Below, in pieces: positions 35,104 to 43,111 of a DNA stretch of 64,000 nt (position 1 is the first letter of the stretch; each line of letters begins with the position of its first letter). The stretch is from Thermopolyspora sp044507605 (GTDB lineage: Bacteria > Actinomycetota > Actinomycetes > Streptosporangiales > Streptosporangiaceae): NCBI GenBank assembly GCA_044507605.1, contig JBIQJI010000002.1:124001-188000 (forward strand), in the 5' to 3' direction. The position numbers were made by a program, and so were the translations under genes. Below the pieces are notes generated by a model. That model was not told where the DNA came from and ran no database searches. It saw nothing but the letters and a program-made list of their open reading frames with translations.

Positions 35104-36426
35104 TCAGTGCGACCGGGCGACGAACTCCTTGATCGACTCGATCATGTAGTCGATCATCTCCGGCGTGATGCCCGGATAGACACCGATCCAGAAAGTCCGC
35201 TCGGTGATGATGTCGCTGTTGGTCAGTTCGCCCACCACGCGATGCGGCTGGCTCCGGTACGCCGGCTGCCGGGTCAGGTTCCCGGCGAACAGCAGGCGGG
35301 TGGCGATGCGCCGTGACTCCAGGAAGTCGACCATGGCCCGCCTGGTGAACGGCGCGTCCGGCTCGATCGTGATCACGAACCCGAACCAGCTCGGGTCGCT
35401 GCCGGGGGTGGCGCGGGGCAGCAGCAGCCCCGGGACTCCCTCCAGCCCTTCGTAGAGGCGCCGCCAGTTGCGCTTGCGCGCGGCCACGAAGTCGCCGAGC
35501 TTGGCGAGCTGGCTCAGGCCCAGGGCCGCCTGGATATCGGTCGTCTTCAGGTTGTAGCCGACGTGGGAGAAGATGTACTTGTGGTCGTAGCCGGTGGGCA
35601 GCTCGCCCATGCTGTGGCCGAACCTGCGCAGGCACTTGTTGTCCTCGCCGGGCTCGCACCAGCAGTCCCGGCCCCAGTCGCGCATCGACTCGGCGATGCG
35701 GGCCAGTTCCACGCTGTCGGTGAGCAGGCAGCCGCCCTCGCCCATCGTGATGTGGTGGGCCGGGTAGAAGCTGACGGTCGCCATGTCGCCGAAGGTGCCG
35801 GTGTAGCGGCCCTGATGCTTCGACCACACCGCGTCACAGTTGTCCTCGACCAGGAACAGCTCGTGCTCCTCGGCGAACTGCGCGATCTCCGCCACCGGGA
35901 ACGGGTTGCCCAGCGTGTGGGCCATCATGATGGCCTTCGTGCGCGGTGACAGCGCCGCCGCGACCCGGTCCAGCGTGGTGTTGTAGGTGCCGAGCTCCAC
36001 GTCGACGAAGACCGGCACCATGCCGTGCTGCAGGATCGGGTTGACCGTGGTGGGGAAGCTCGCCGCCACCGTGATGACCTCGTCGCCGGGCCGCAGCCTG
36101 CGGTCCTCCAGCTCCGGCGCGGTCAGCGTGGCGACCGCGAGCAGGTTGGCCGACGAACCCGAATTGGTCAGGTGCGCCTTGCGCAGCCCGAGCGCCTTGG
36201 CGAACTTGCGCTCGAAGCGGAGCGCGGTCGCCCCCGACGCGATCTTCATCTCCGCCGCCTGCCCGACCAGCGCGGCGCAGTCGTCCTCGTCGAGCACTGC
36301 TCCCGACGTCTGGATCGGGGTGACACCCGGCGTGAAGCCGGGGCCGGGCGCCCGATCGCGGTGGAGCTTGCGGGCCTGCTCCAGGAGAAGCTCCTTCAGC
36401 GGATCAGCCACGGCCGACGCCTCCAT
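35104..36426 (-). CDS. rfbH: NDP-4-keto-6-deoxyhexose 3-dehydratase (RfbH/SpnQ type, [2Fe-2S])
   Basis: A 440-aa PMP/PLP-dependent enzyme that removes the 3-hydroxyl of NDP-4-keto sugars. The Lys of aminotransferases is replaced by His in PAHHITMGEGG, the hallmark of E1-type dehydratases. The [2Fe-2S] ligand pattern C-X57-C-X1-C-X7-C is exact: Cys in EDNC, then 57 residues, then DCWC, then seven residues to Cys in DNKC. With the 2,3-dehydratase upstream in the pathway this gives 2,3,6-trideoxy-4-keto sugars. A dedicated E3 reductase is absent, as in the SpnQ system, where ferredoxin supplies electrons. It overlaps the 4-ketoreductase gene by 23 bases. Confidence 0.93.
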   Translation of the reverse strand: MEASAVADPLKELLLEQARKLHRDRAPGPGFTPGVTPIQTSGAVLDEDDCAALVGQAAEMKIASGATALRFERKFAKALGLRKAHLTNSGSSANLLAVATLTAPELEDRRLRPGDEVITVAASFPTTVNPILQHGMVPVFVDVELGTYNTTLDRVAAALSPRTKAIMMAHTLGNPFPVAEIAQFAEEHELFLVEDNCDAVWSKHQGRYTGTFGDMATVSFYPAHHITMGEGGCLLTDSVELARIAESMRDWGRDCWCEPGEDNKCLRRFGHSMGELPTGYDHKYIFSHVGYNLKTTDIQAALGLSQLAKLGDFVAARKRNWRRLYEGLEGVPGLLLPRATPGSDPSWFGFVITIEPDAPFTRRAMVDFLESRRIATRLLFAGNLTRQPAYRSQPHRVVGELTNSDIITERTFWIGVYPGITPEMIDYMIESIKEFVARSH

Positions 36427-37441
36427 TCGATGCGAGTTTCCGATGCGGTTCCCGGATGCGAGGGGCCGGCGTCGGAGGAGCCGGCGTCTCGGTCACGCTC
36501 CGCCAGAGCGACGTCAGCGCCTCATAGGCGGTGTGCCGGGGAATCCACCGCAGGACCGTGCGCGCGGTCCTGATGTCGATGTACTGGCTGCCGATATCGG
36601 CGTCGCGCCGCACCGTGTCGGCGGCCCTGGACAGGTACGTCACCTGCTGGCCGCTGATCTTCACCAGCGTGTCGACCAGGCGGCGCACGGACGTCAGCCG
36701 GCCGGAAGCGATGTTGATCAGCGGGGGTGTGGCGATGTTGCGCGCGGCCGCCGCCACGGCCTGCGTCACGTCGCGCAGGTCCACGAAGTCCCGCTCGCCC
36801 GCCAGCTCCGGCAGCTCCAGCACGCCGGTGCCGCGCAGCAGCTGCTCGGCGATCTGCCCGAACAGGCTCCCGGGGGGCGCCAGCGGGCCGAGCACGGTGC
36901 TGACCCGCAGGACGGTCGCGTTGATCCGGCCCTCCTCGGCCGCCGCGACGACGGTCCGCGTGCCGGCGAGCTTGGTCCGGGCGTACTGCGTCGTCGGATG
37001 CTCCGTGAGCTTCTCGTGCAGCAGCAGGTAGCCGCCGGGCTGGGCGCCGTACTCGTAGACCGAGCCGAGGTGCACCAGGCGGGCGCGATACCGGGCGGCC
37101 GCCAGCGCGTCGACCAGGCGGCCGACGAGCTCGTGGTTCGACCGGGCCATGTCCGCTTCGGTGACGTTCCACAGCGCGCCGGCGGCGTTCACCACCACTC
37201 GCGGCTCCAGCGCGTCGAGGAAGTCGGTCAGCTCCGGCACGCTCAGGGCCAGGACGTCGGCGACCCGCAGGTCGCAGCCCTCGGGCGGCCGGGCCACCCG
37301 GCGGGCCAGGGCGACCACGTCGTACCCGTGGTCGCGCATGGCCGTGCAGACGGCCCGCCCGAGATAGCCGGTGCCGCCGACGACCAGCGCGGTGCCCTGG
37401 CCCCGGCTCGGCTGTTGTGGCGGGGGGTGGAACTGGTACAT
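36404..37441 (-). CDS. NDP-hexose 4-ketoreductase (second copy)
   Basis: A 345-aa extended SDR with VVGGTGYLGRAV for NAD(P), HLGSVYEYG with the catalytic Ser and YARTK with the catalytic Tyr/Lys. It is a paralogue of the enzyme at 11177 but clearly diverged. The ATG at 37441 is preceded by GAGGGAGAG. It sits at the end of the type II polyketide operon, just before the 3-dehydratase, so it may reduce the trideoxy-4-keto sugar to a rhodinose- or amicetose-type product. The stereochemistry is not predictable here. Confidence 0.88.
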   Translation of the reverse strand: MYQFHPPPQQPSRGQGTALVVGGTGYLGRAVCTAMRDHGYDVVALARRVARPPEGCDLRVADVLALSVPELTDFLDALEPRVVVNAAGALWNVTEADMARSNHELVGRLVDALAAARYRARLVHLGSVYEYGAQPGGYLLLHEKLTEHPTTQYARTKLAGTRTVVAAAEEGRINATVLRVSTVLGPLAPPGSLFGQIAEQLLRGTGVLELPELAGERDFVDLRDVTQAVAAAARNIATPPLINIASGRLTSVRRLVDTLVKISGQQVTYLSRAADTVRRDADIGSQYIDIRTARTVLRWIPRHTAYEALTSLWRSVTETPAPPTPAPRIREPHRKLASNGGVGRG

Positions 37442-37488
37442 GGTCTCTCCCTCGGACGCGGCTCGGGGCCGGGTTCGGACAGGTTCGG

Positions 37489-37830
37489 TCAGCCGTAGCT
37501 GGCGACGACCTCGTAGATCCCGAAGACCGCGGAGTCGTCGCGCTTCTGGTAGCGCCGCAGCGGGGAGGTCGAGCCGCGGTGATCGGGGCCGGTCTCCCAG
37601 GCCCGGAACGCCGCCAGGTCGCTCCACCGGCTCAGCACCACGAAGCGGGTGCGGGCGGTGGTGTCGCGCAGCAGCTCGTTGCCGAGCAGTCCCGGCGTGC
37701 CGGCCAGCCCGGCGCTGATCTCGTGGTAGGCCCGTTCCACCGCGGCGGGGTCGCTGTCGGGCGCCGACGCGTAGATCAGCACCCGCGCCTCCCCGCCGCG
37801 CTCGCCGGCGCCCCCGGCCGGCTCGGTCAT
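37489..37830 (-). CDS. ABM-domain monooxygenase-like protein, copy 1
   Basis: A 113-aa ferredoxin-like alpha+beta protein of the antibiotic biosynthesis monooxygenase superfamily. The pattern ARVLIYASAPDSDPAAVERAY, then LLRDTTARTRFVVLSRW, then DLAAFRAWE is typical. Cofactor-free members (TcmH, ActVA-Orf6) oxidise anthrones to quinones; others are cyclases. Its start overlaps the stop of the second ABM gene (ATGA). The neighbouring ABM and DUF1772 genes suggest that quinone formation is a main oxidation here. Confidence 0.8.
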   Translation of the reverse strand: MTEPAGGAGERGGEARVLIYASAPDSDPAAVERAYHEISAGLAGTPGLLGNELLRDTTARTRFVVLSRWSDLAAFRAWETGPDHRGSTSPLRRYQKRDDSAVFGIYEVVASYG

Positions 37831-38144
37831 GCCGCCGCCCCCACCAGGGAGTGCACGACGGTCATGGTCACCATCGAGCCCTTACGGCGGTAGGGGTGCA
37901 GCTTCTGCCGGTGCTCCAGGTGCTGTTCGCTGAGCTCGTACTCGCGGAAGCGCGCCTCGTCGGTCCAGTCGCTGACGATGTAGTAGACCGACTCCTCGTC
38001 GGCGCTCTTCGACAGCCACTGCCCCAGGTTGGCCGGCTGGTCGGTGATCACGTGCGCGCCGTCCAGCCAGGCCTGCTCGAACTCCTGCTCGCGGCCGGGC
38101 ACCAGCTCCATCCTGAGCAGCACCCGGAACACGCCCTCGGCCAC
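37827..38144 (-). CDS. ABM-domain monooxygenase-like protein, copy 2
   Basis: A 105-aa ABM-fold protein starting at a GTG with the strand FRVLLRMELVPGREQEFEQAW. It continues with LGQWLSKSADEESVYYIVSDW and DEARFREYE, the usual order of the domain. Homologues are quinone-forming monooxygenases or cyclases in aromatic polyketide pathways. It lies one base after the ketoreductase stop and overlaps the next ABM gene. The two ABM proteins differ enough to be distinct enzymes, or halves of a heterodimer. Confidence 0.82.
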   Translation of the reverse strand: MAEGVFRVLLRMELVPGREQEFEQAWLDGAHVITDQPANLGQWLSKSADEESVYYIVSDWTDEARFREYELSEQHLEHRQKLHPYRRKGSMVTMTVVHSLVGAAA

Positions 38145-38145
38145 C

Positions 38146-38919
38146 TCAGATCCCCCCGTCCACGTGGATGGTCTCGCCGGTGATGTATGCGGACAGGTCG
38201 CTGATCAGGAACGCGACCGTGTTGGCGATCTCCTGGGCGCGGCCCAGGCGGCGCAGCGCCGTCAGGCCCTCGTAGCGCTGGACGACCTCCGGGGGCAGCT
38301 CCAGCTCGGTGGCGATCACGCCGGGCGCGACCACGTTCACCCGCACCCCCTGGCCGCCCAGCTCCTTGGCGAGCGACCGCGACAGCCCGATCAGGCCGGC
38401 CTTGGCCGCCGTGTAGTGGGCGCGCAGCGGGATGCCGACCGCGGCGGCCCGCGAGCCGACGTTCACCACCGAGGCGCCCGGCCGCAGCAGCGGCAGGGCC
38501 TGCTGGGTGACGAGGTAGGCGGCCCGCAGGTTGGTGTCGACGACACGGTCCCACTCGTCGACGGGCAGCTCGGCGAACCTGATGTGGCTGATCACGCCGG
38601 CGTTGTTGACGATGCCGTCGAGGTGGCCGAACCTGGTGCGGCACTCGTCGAGGAGCGCCGTCACCTCCTCGGGGTCGGACACGTCGGCCCGCACGACGTG
38701 GTGGTCGCCGGGCAGCACCTTGAGCGCGGCGGCGAGCGTGTCGACGTGCTCTCCCTCGTTCCGATAGCACGTCAGCACGTCGGCTCCGGACGCCGCCAGG
38801 GCCAGCGCGACGCTCCGGCCGATGCCGCGGCTGCCGCCGGTGACCAGCACCTTCTTGCCGTGCAGCGCTATTCCTGTGCTCTGGGCTCCCGTGCTCTGGG
38901 TCCCTGTGTTCTCGGTCAT
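38146..38919 (-). CDS. Polyketide ketoreductase (SDR, FabG-like)
   Basis: A 257-aa classical SDR with VLVTGGSRGIGRSVA, NNAGV, the catalytic Ser in VVNVGSRAA and YTAAK with Tyr/Lys, ending in ETIHVDGG. In a type II polyketide operon it is the natural candidate for reduction of a chain carbonyl (C9-type), which sets the first-ring fold. It lies 39 bases after the DUF1772 gene. A low-complexity start with repeated TGAQSTGTQ-like residues precedes the fold. Alternatively it may reduce a later intermediate. Confidence 0.88.
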   Translation of the reverse strand: MTENTGTQSTGAQSTGIALHGKKVLVTGGSRGIGRSVALALAASGADVLTCYRNEGEHVDTLAAALKVLPGDHHVVRADVSDPEEVTALLDECRTRFGHLDGIVNNAGVISHIRFAELPVDEWDRVVDTNLRAAYLVTQQALPLLRPGASVVNVGSRAAAVGIPLRAHYTAAKAGLIGLSRSLAKELGGQGVRVNVVAPGVIATELELPPEVVQRYEGLTALRRLGRAQEIANTVAFLISDLSAYITGETIHVDGGI

Positions 38920-38958
38920 GATGGGGGCTCCTTCGGTACGGCCGCCGGGACGGCCGGG

Positions 38959-39432
38959 TCAGCTCGCCAGGGTGGCGCCGGCGATGTTGACGGTGAACGC
39001 CAGCAGGGCGAGCGACGTGCGGACGATGTTCCATCGGCGCCAGCGCCGGCGGGGGTCGATGCGCGCCCAGTCGCTCGGCTCACGGTCCGGGTCCAGCCCG
39101 TAGACGAGCCGGTTGACGGGGACGTTGCGGGTGATCGAGATGCCCATGACCGCGGCCTGCAGCACCGCCGCCGCGGCGAACGCCGCCCGGGCCCGCGCCT
39201 CGTCGGCCAGCGCCGCGGCCAGCAGCACGTCGAGCACGAGCGTGAGGCCGTTCGTGATGGGCATGGTGGGGTCGAACCGCGGCCACAGGAACCGCACGGT
39301 CTGCACGTACCTCCCGTACGGGAGGGACAGGAACATCGGCGCGATGCCGATGACGGTGGACAGCATGATCCCGGCGGCGACGCCGTTGGACAGGGTGGCG
39401 AGCGCGGCGACCAGGTGGGCCGGGCCGGTCAT
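38959..39432 (-). CDS. DUF1772 (anthrone oxygenase-like) membrane protein, copy 2
   Basis: A 157-aa membrane protein with four hydrophobic segments, paralogous to the gene at 14392: RNVPVNRLVYGL corresponds to that protein's GNVPINRTVKAL, and WRRWNIVRTSLALLAFTVN to its WH.LRTTLSLLAIVVN. ATG at 39432 overlaps the aromatase stop codon (ATGA). Position between aromatase and ketoreductase in the core operon supports a role in oxidising the folded polyketide. Confidence 0.83.
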   Translation of the reverse strand: MTGPAHLVAALATLSNGVAAGIMLSTVIGIAPMFLSLPYGRYVQTVRFLWPRFDPTMPITNGLTLVLDVLLAAALADEARARAAFAAAAVLQAAVMGISITRNVPVNRLVYGLDPDREPSDWARIDPRRRWRRWNIVRTSLALLAFTVNIAGATLAS

Positions 39433-39902
39433 CGCCCGGCCTTCGCCCGGGCCGGCTCGGCCGCCGCCTCCACCAGGGACTTGATGCGGCCCATCTCGCG
39501 GACGCTGTTGCGGTTGATGCGCTCGGTCATGCCGGCGTCGTCGACCGGGGCGGTCGGCTTCATCGCGAAGTCCTGGATCCACCGCATCTCGACGCCGCCC
39601 GGCACCTCGCGGTACTCCCACCGGAGGTTCATGTACTCGAACGGCCCGGTCTCGACCCGGCGCGCCACGACGGTCCTGGTGACGGGGTCGGGGGTGCGCT
39701 CGGAGACCCAGCTCCACACCCGGCCCTGCTCGTCGGGGTGCATGGTGAGGCGGAACCTGATGGTGGCGCCGTCACGCGAGATGATCTCGGCGCTGGCGTA
39801 CTCGGTGAACAGCTGCGGCCAGGACGGCACGTCGTTCGTCATCGACCAGACCAGGTCCATCGGGGCGTCGATGACCACGCTGTTGTCGGTGTGGCCGCTC
39901 AT
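39429..39902 (-). CDS. Aromatase/cyclase (SRPBCC, WhiE-ORFVI/TcmN-N type)
   Basis: A 157-aa single-domain polyketide cyclase. Characteristic segments are SVVIDAPMDLVWSMTNDVPSW near the start, WSWVSERTPDP in the middle, and a long C-terminal helix beginning MTERINRNSVREMGRIKSLV. Such monodomain aromatases close and aromatise the first ring of unreduced or long chains. It is coupled by 4-base overlaps to both the ACP and DUF1772 genes. Together with the TcmI-type cyclase it defines the folding set of this polyketide. Confidence 0.92.
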   Translation of the reverse strand: MSGHTDNSVVIDAPMDLVWSMTNDVPSWPQLFTEYASAEIISRDGATIRFRLTMHPDEQGRVWSWVSERTPDPVTRTVVARRVETGPFEYMNLRWEYREVPGGVEMRWIQDFAMKPTAPVDDAGMTERINRNSVREMGRIKSLVEAAAEPARAKAGR

Positions 39903-40180
39903 GCCCGGGCCCCCGCCGCCATCAGCCCGCTGACGTAGTCGAGCGCCTTGCGCGGGGTGGCCATCATCTCCTCGATGGCGTCCTCGGAGATGCGCACGCC
40001 GTACCGCCGCTCGATCACGTCGGCGACGTTCATCACGGCCAGCGAGTCGAACCCGAGCTCGCCCATCGGCACATCGAGGATGTCCCGGTCCAGGTCGATC
40101 GACTCGTCCTCGCCGACCGCCTCCAGCATCGTCTCCTTGAGCGCGTCGAGCGTGAACTCGGGCATGTCCCTGTCTCCCAT
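39899..40180 (-). CDS. Acyl carrier protein of the type II polyketide synthase
   Basis: A 93-aa ACP with the phosphopantetheine Ser in LGFDSLAVMN and the flanking helix pattern of polyketide ACPs (ERRYGVRISEDA). Two starts are possible. ATG at 40180 has AGGAG seven bases upstream; ATG at 40165 (MPEFTLDALK) gives the family's usual 88-residue length with GGGAG ahead of it. The gene lies 15 bases after the chain length factor and overlaps the aromatase gene. The PPTase at 53041 is its likely activator. Confidence 0.95.
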   Translation of the reverse strand: MGDRDMPEFTLDALKETMLEAVGEDESIDLDRDILDVPMGELGFDSLAVMNVADVIERRYGVRISEDAIEEMMATPRKALDYVSGLMAAGARA

Positions 40181-40195
40181 TCTCCTTCTCCTCAC

Positions 40196-41476
40196 TCAGA
40201 TGGCTGCCTTCAGCACCATCGCGGCGTTGAACCCGCCCGCGCCCCGGGCGATGACCAGGGCGGTCCGCACGCTCGTCTCGCGGGGCCGGCCGCAGACCAG
40301 GTCGAGGGTGTACGCCGGGTCGGCCGCCGCCGTGCCGATGGTCGGCGGGATCACCTGGTCGCGGATCGACAGCAGCGCCGCGGCGACGTCGAGCGCGGCG
40401 CCGCCGGCGTAGAGGCGGCCGGTCATCGTCTTGGGCGCCGTCACCGGCACCCCGTACGCCCCGAACACCTCGGCGATGGCGTCGGCCTCCTGCCGGTCCT
40501 GCACGGGCAGCGCGGCGGCGTCGGCGAAGACCACGTCGACCTCGGCGGGGACGATGCCGGCGTCGGCGATGGCCTGCCTGATGGCCCTGGCCAGCGCGGG
40601 CGGCCGACCGCTGCCCGGCCGCGGGTCGAAGGTCGCCGCGTATCCGGCGATCTCGCCGTACGGCGCCACGCCCCGCCGGCGCGCCGACTCCCCCGTCTCG
40701 ACGATCAGCATGGCGCCGCCCTCGCCGGGCACGTAGCCCTCGGCGCGCGAGTCGAACGGCCGGTAGCAGCCCTCGGGGTCGTCGGATGTGGACAGTTTGC
40801 CGGTGCTGATCTGGCAGACCAGGGCGTAGGGCGACAACGGCGCCTCGGTGCCGCCGCAGATCACCATCTCGGCCTCCTCGCGGAGGGTCCGGCGGGCCTG
40901 GCCGAGCGCGTCGAGGCCGCCGGCCTGCTCGGAGACCACGACGCCGCAGCGGCCGCGCGCCTGGTTCGCGATGGACACCTGGCCGGTCGTGGCCGCGTAG
41001 AACCAGGCGATCGACTGGTAGACCCCGACCTCACGCGGGCCGATCGACCACAGCCGCTCGATCTGCTGCTGGCCGTACTCGTTTCCCCCCGAGGAGCTGG
41101 CGGTGATCACGCCGAGGCCGTACTCCGGCAGCCGGCCGGTGTCCACGGCGGCGTCCTTCAGCGCCATGCCGGTCGCGGCGAGGCCGAGCTGGCTCCACCG
41201 GTCGGTCTGCACCGCGAGGCGTCCCGGCACGTGGTCGGCGGTGATGAAGCTGTCGGCCTTGCCCGCCAGGGAGACGGAGTAGCCGTCGGGCTCGGGGCCG
41301 TCGATGCGGTCGATGCCGCTCTTGCCGGCCAGCGTGGCCGCCCAGTAGGCCTCCGCGCCCACCCCGTTGGGGGCGATGACGCCGAGCCCGGTGATCAGGG
41401 CGCGGGTGTCCTTTCTCGAGTCGGAGTCGGAGGCGGTGGCGGTGGCAGGGCTGGTGGACATGGTCGCTGTACTCAT
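40196..41476 (-). CDS. Chain length factor (KS-beta)
   Basis: A 426-aa partner of KS-alpha. The thiolase fold is complete, but the active-site Cys is replaced by Gln in VVSEQAGGLDALG, the mark of chain length factors, which decarboxylate malonyl-ACP and set chain length. A low-complexity Ser/Thr/Ala leader precedes the first strand (ALITGLGVIAPNGVG). The start overlaps the KS-alpha stop by 4 bases. Chain length cannot be read reliably without aligning the gate residues to known factors. Confidence 0.97.
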   Translation of the reverse strand: MSTATMSTSPATATASDSDSRKDTRALITGLGVIAPNGVGAEAYWAATLAGKSGIDRIDGPEPDGYSVSLAGKADSFITADHVPGRLAVQTDRWSQLGLAATGMALKDAAVDTGRLPEYGLGVITASSSGGNEYGQQQIERLWSIGPREVGVYQSIAWFYAATTGQVSIANQARGRCGVVVSEQAGGLDALGQARRTLREEAEMVICGGTEAPLSPYALVCQISTGKLSTSDDPEGCYRPFDSRAEGYVPGEGGAMLIVETGESARRRGVAPYGEIAGYAATFDPRPGSGRPPALARAIRQAIADAGIVPAEVDVVFADAAALPVQDRQEADAIAEVFGAYGVPVTAPKTMTGRLYAGGAALDVAAALLSIRDQVIPPTIGTAAADPAYTLDLVCGRPRETSVRTALVIARGAGGFNAAMVLKAAI

Positions 41477-42747
41477 CGTGGCTCCGGTCGTCGCAGCAGC
41501 ATCGCGGTCTGGAATCCCCCGAAGCCGCTGCCGACGGTGAGCGCCACGTCAACGTGGTGCTCGCGGGCGACCTTGGGGACGTAGTCGAGGTCGCACTCGG
41601 CCTCGCTCTCCTCGAGATTGGCGGTGGGCGGCACGATGCCGTGCTCGATGGCGAGGGCGCACGCGGCGATCTCGATCGAGCCGATCGCGCCCAGGGAGTG
41701 ACCCACCATGGACTTGATGGAGCTGACCGGCACCTGGTAGGCGCGCTCGCCCAGGCTGCGCTTGAACGCCGCCGTCTCGTGCCGGTCGTTCTGCTTGGTG
41801 CCCGACCCGTGGGCGTTGATGTAGTCGACGTCGTCCGGGGTGAGGCCGGCCCGGTCGAGGGCCGTGACGATGGCCTCGGCCATCTCCTTGCCGTCGGCCT
41901 TCAGGCCGGTCATGTGGTAGGCGTTGCCCCGGCCGGCGTACCCGACGATCTCGCCGTAGACGTGGGCGCCGCGCCGGGCGGCCGCCTTCGCCTCCTCCAG
42001 CACGAACACCGCCGCCCCCTCGCCGATGACGAACCCGTCGCGGCTCTTGTCGAAGGGGCGTGAGGCGTGCTCGGGGTCGGCGTTGTTGGGCGAGGTCGCC
42101 TTGATCGCGTCGAAGCAGGCCACGCTGATCGGCGAGATGGGCGCCTCGGTCGCGCCGGTGACGACCATGTCGGCGCTGCCCTCCTCGATCAGCTGGACGG
42201 CGTGCCCCACCGCGTCGAGGCCCGACGTGCAGCCCGTGGAGATCATGGTGACGGGGCCCTCGGCGCCGCAGCGCCACGCGACGTCGCGTGGAATGCTGCT
42301 CGGCACCAGGTAGTCGTACAGCTTCGGCACCGCCTTGGTCTCGTCGACCAGCCAGCGCGTGGCGTGGTCGCTGACCCGCAGGTAGTTCTCCTCCAGCCGC
42401 ATCGTGCAGCCGACGGCGGAGCCGATCACCACGCCGACGCGCTCGGGGGGCACGGTCGTGAAGTCCAGGCCGGAGTCGGCGATCGCCTCGTCGGCGCTGA
42501 CGAGGGCGAACTGGGTGGCCCGGTCGAGGGTCTCGGCCTCCTCGGGGGTGAGGCCGTTCGCGACGGGGTCGAAGTCGCACTCGGCGGCGATCCTGGAGCG
42601 GAACCCGGTCGCGTCGAAGAGCGTGACCTCGCGCGTCGCGGTGCGACCGGCGGTGAGCAGGTCCCAGAAGGCCGGCACGCCGATGCCGCCGGGCGCGACC
42701 ACCCCGATGCCCGTGATCGCCGCGACCCTGCGGTTCCGCGCGGTCAT
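41473..42747 (-). CDS. Ketosynthase alpha (KS-alpha) of the type II polyketide synthase
   Basis: A 424-aa condensing enzyme with the catalytic triad: Cys in ISTGCTSGLDAVG, His in NAHGSGTKQNDRHE and His in KSMVGHSLGAIG. The N-terminal strand is AAITGIGVVAPGGIG. ATG at 42747 has GGAGG five bases upstream and overlaps the cyclase stop codon. It forms the elongating heterodimer with the chain length factor. Sequence motifs are those of aromatic, not highly reducing, type II synthases. Confidence 0.98.
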   Translation of the reverse strand: MTARNRRVAAITGIGVVAPGGIGVPAFWDLLTAGRTATREVTLFDATGFRSRIAAECDFDPVANGLTPEEAETLDRATQFALVSADEAIADSGLDFTTVPPERVGVVIGSAVGCTMRLEENYLRVSDHATRWLVDETKAVPKLYDYLVPSSIPRDVAWRCGAEGPVTMISTGCTSGLDAVGHAVQLIEEGSADMVVTGATEAPISPISVACFDAIKATSPNNADPEHASRPFDKSRDGFVIGEGAAVFVLEEAKAAARRGAHVYGEIVGYAGRGNAYHMTGLKADGKEMAEAIVTALDRAGLTPDDVDYINAHGSGTKQNDRHETAAFKRSLGERAYQVPVSSIKSMVGHSLGAIGSIEIAACALAIEHGIVPPTANLEESEAECDLDYVPKVAREHHVDVALTVGSGFGGFQTAMLLRRPEPR

Positions 42748-43073
42748 GCCGCCTCCCTGCGCCACTCGTAGAAGGGCTCGGCCAGGGCGTCCTTCGGTTC
42801 CCGCCAGGACGGGTGGAAGGGCGTCACGTACTTCGCCAGTCCTTCGTCGATGGAGCGGAAGAGCGGGTGGGCACGGGCTTCCGCCAGCCGGGGCGCCAGC
42901 TCCCCTTCGGTCTCGACCAGGTGGAAGTAGAGGTCGTGGAAGGTGAACAGGGTGCGTCGCGTGACGCCCAGCAGATCCGGCAGCTCGCTTTCGTCCGACT
43001 CGGCGAACAGCCGTGCCACGGGCTCGGTGAGTGCCGGGTCCAGCCGAGCGACGATGAGATTGCGCGTGGTCAC
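42744..43073 (-). CDS. TcmI-family polyketide cyclase
   Basis: A 109-aa ferredoxin-like fold cyclase. The family pattern is clear: LIVARLDPALTEPVARLFAESD at the start, FTFHDLYFHLVE in the middle and ITPFxPxW as VTPFHPSWREP near the end. TcmI-type cyclases close later rings of tetracenomycin- and pentangular-type polyketides. GTG at 43073 has GGGAGG seven bases upstream. It heads the polyketide operon, and the best SARP box of the window lies 48 bases upstream, inside the 3' end of the hydrolase gene. Confidence 0.93.
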   Translation of the reverse strand: MTTRNLIVARLDPALTEPVARLFAESDESELPDLLGVTRRTLFTFHDLYFHLVETEGELAPRLAEARAHPLFRSIDEGLAKYVTPFHPSWREPKDALAEPFYEWRREAA

Positions 43074-43111
43074 TCGTGAACCTCCCTTTAATGTGGGTTC
43101 TCCTCAAAGAC

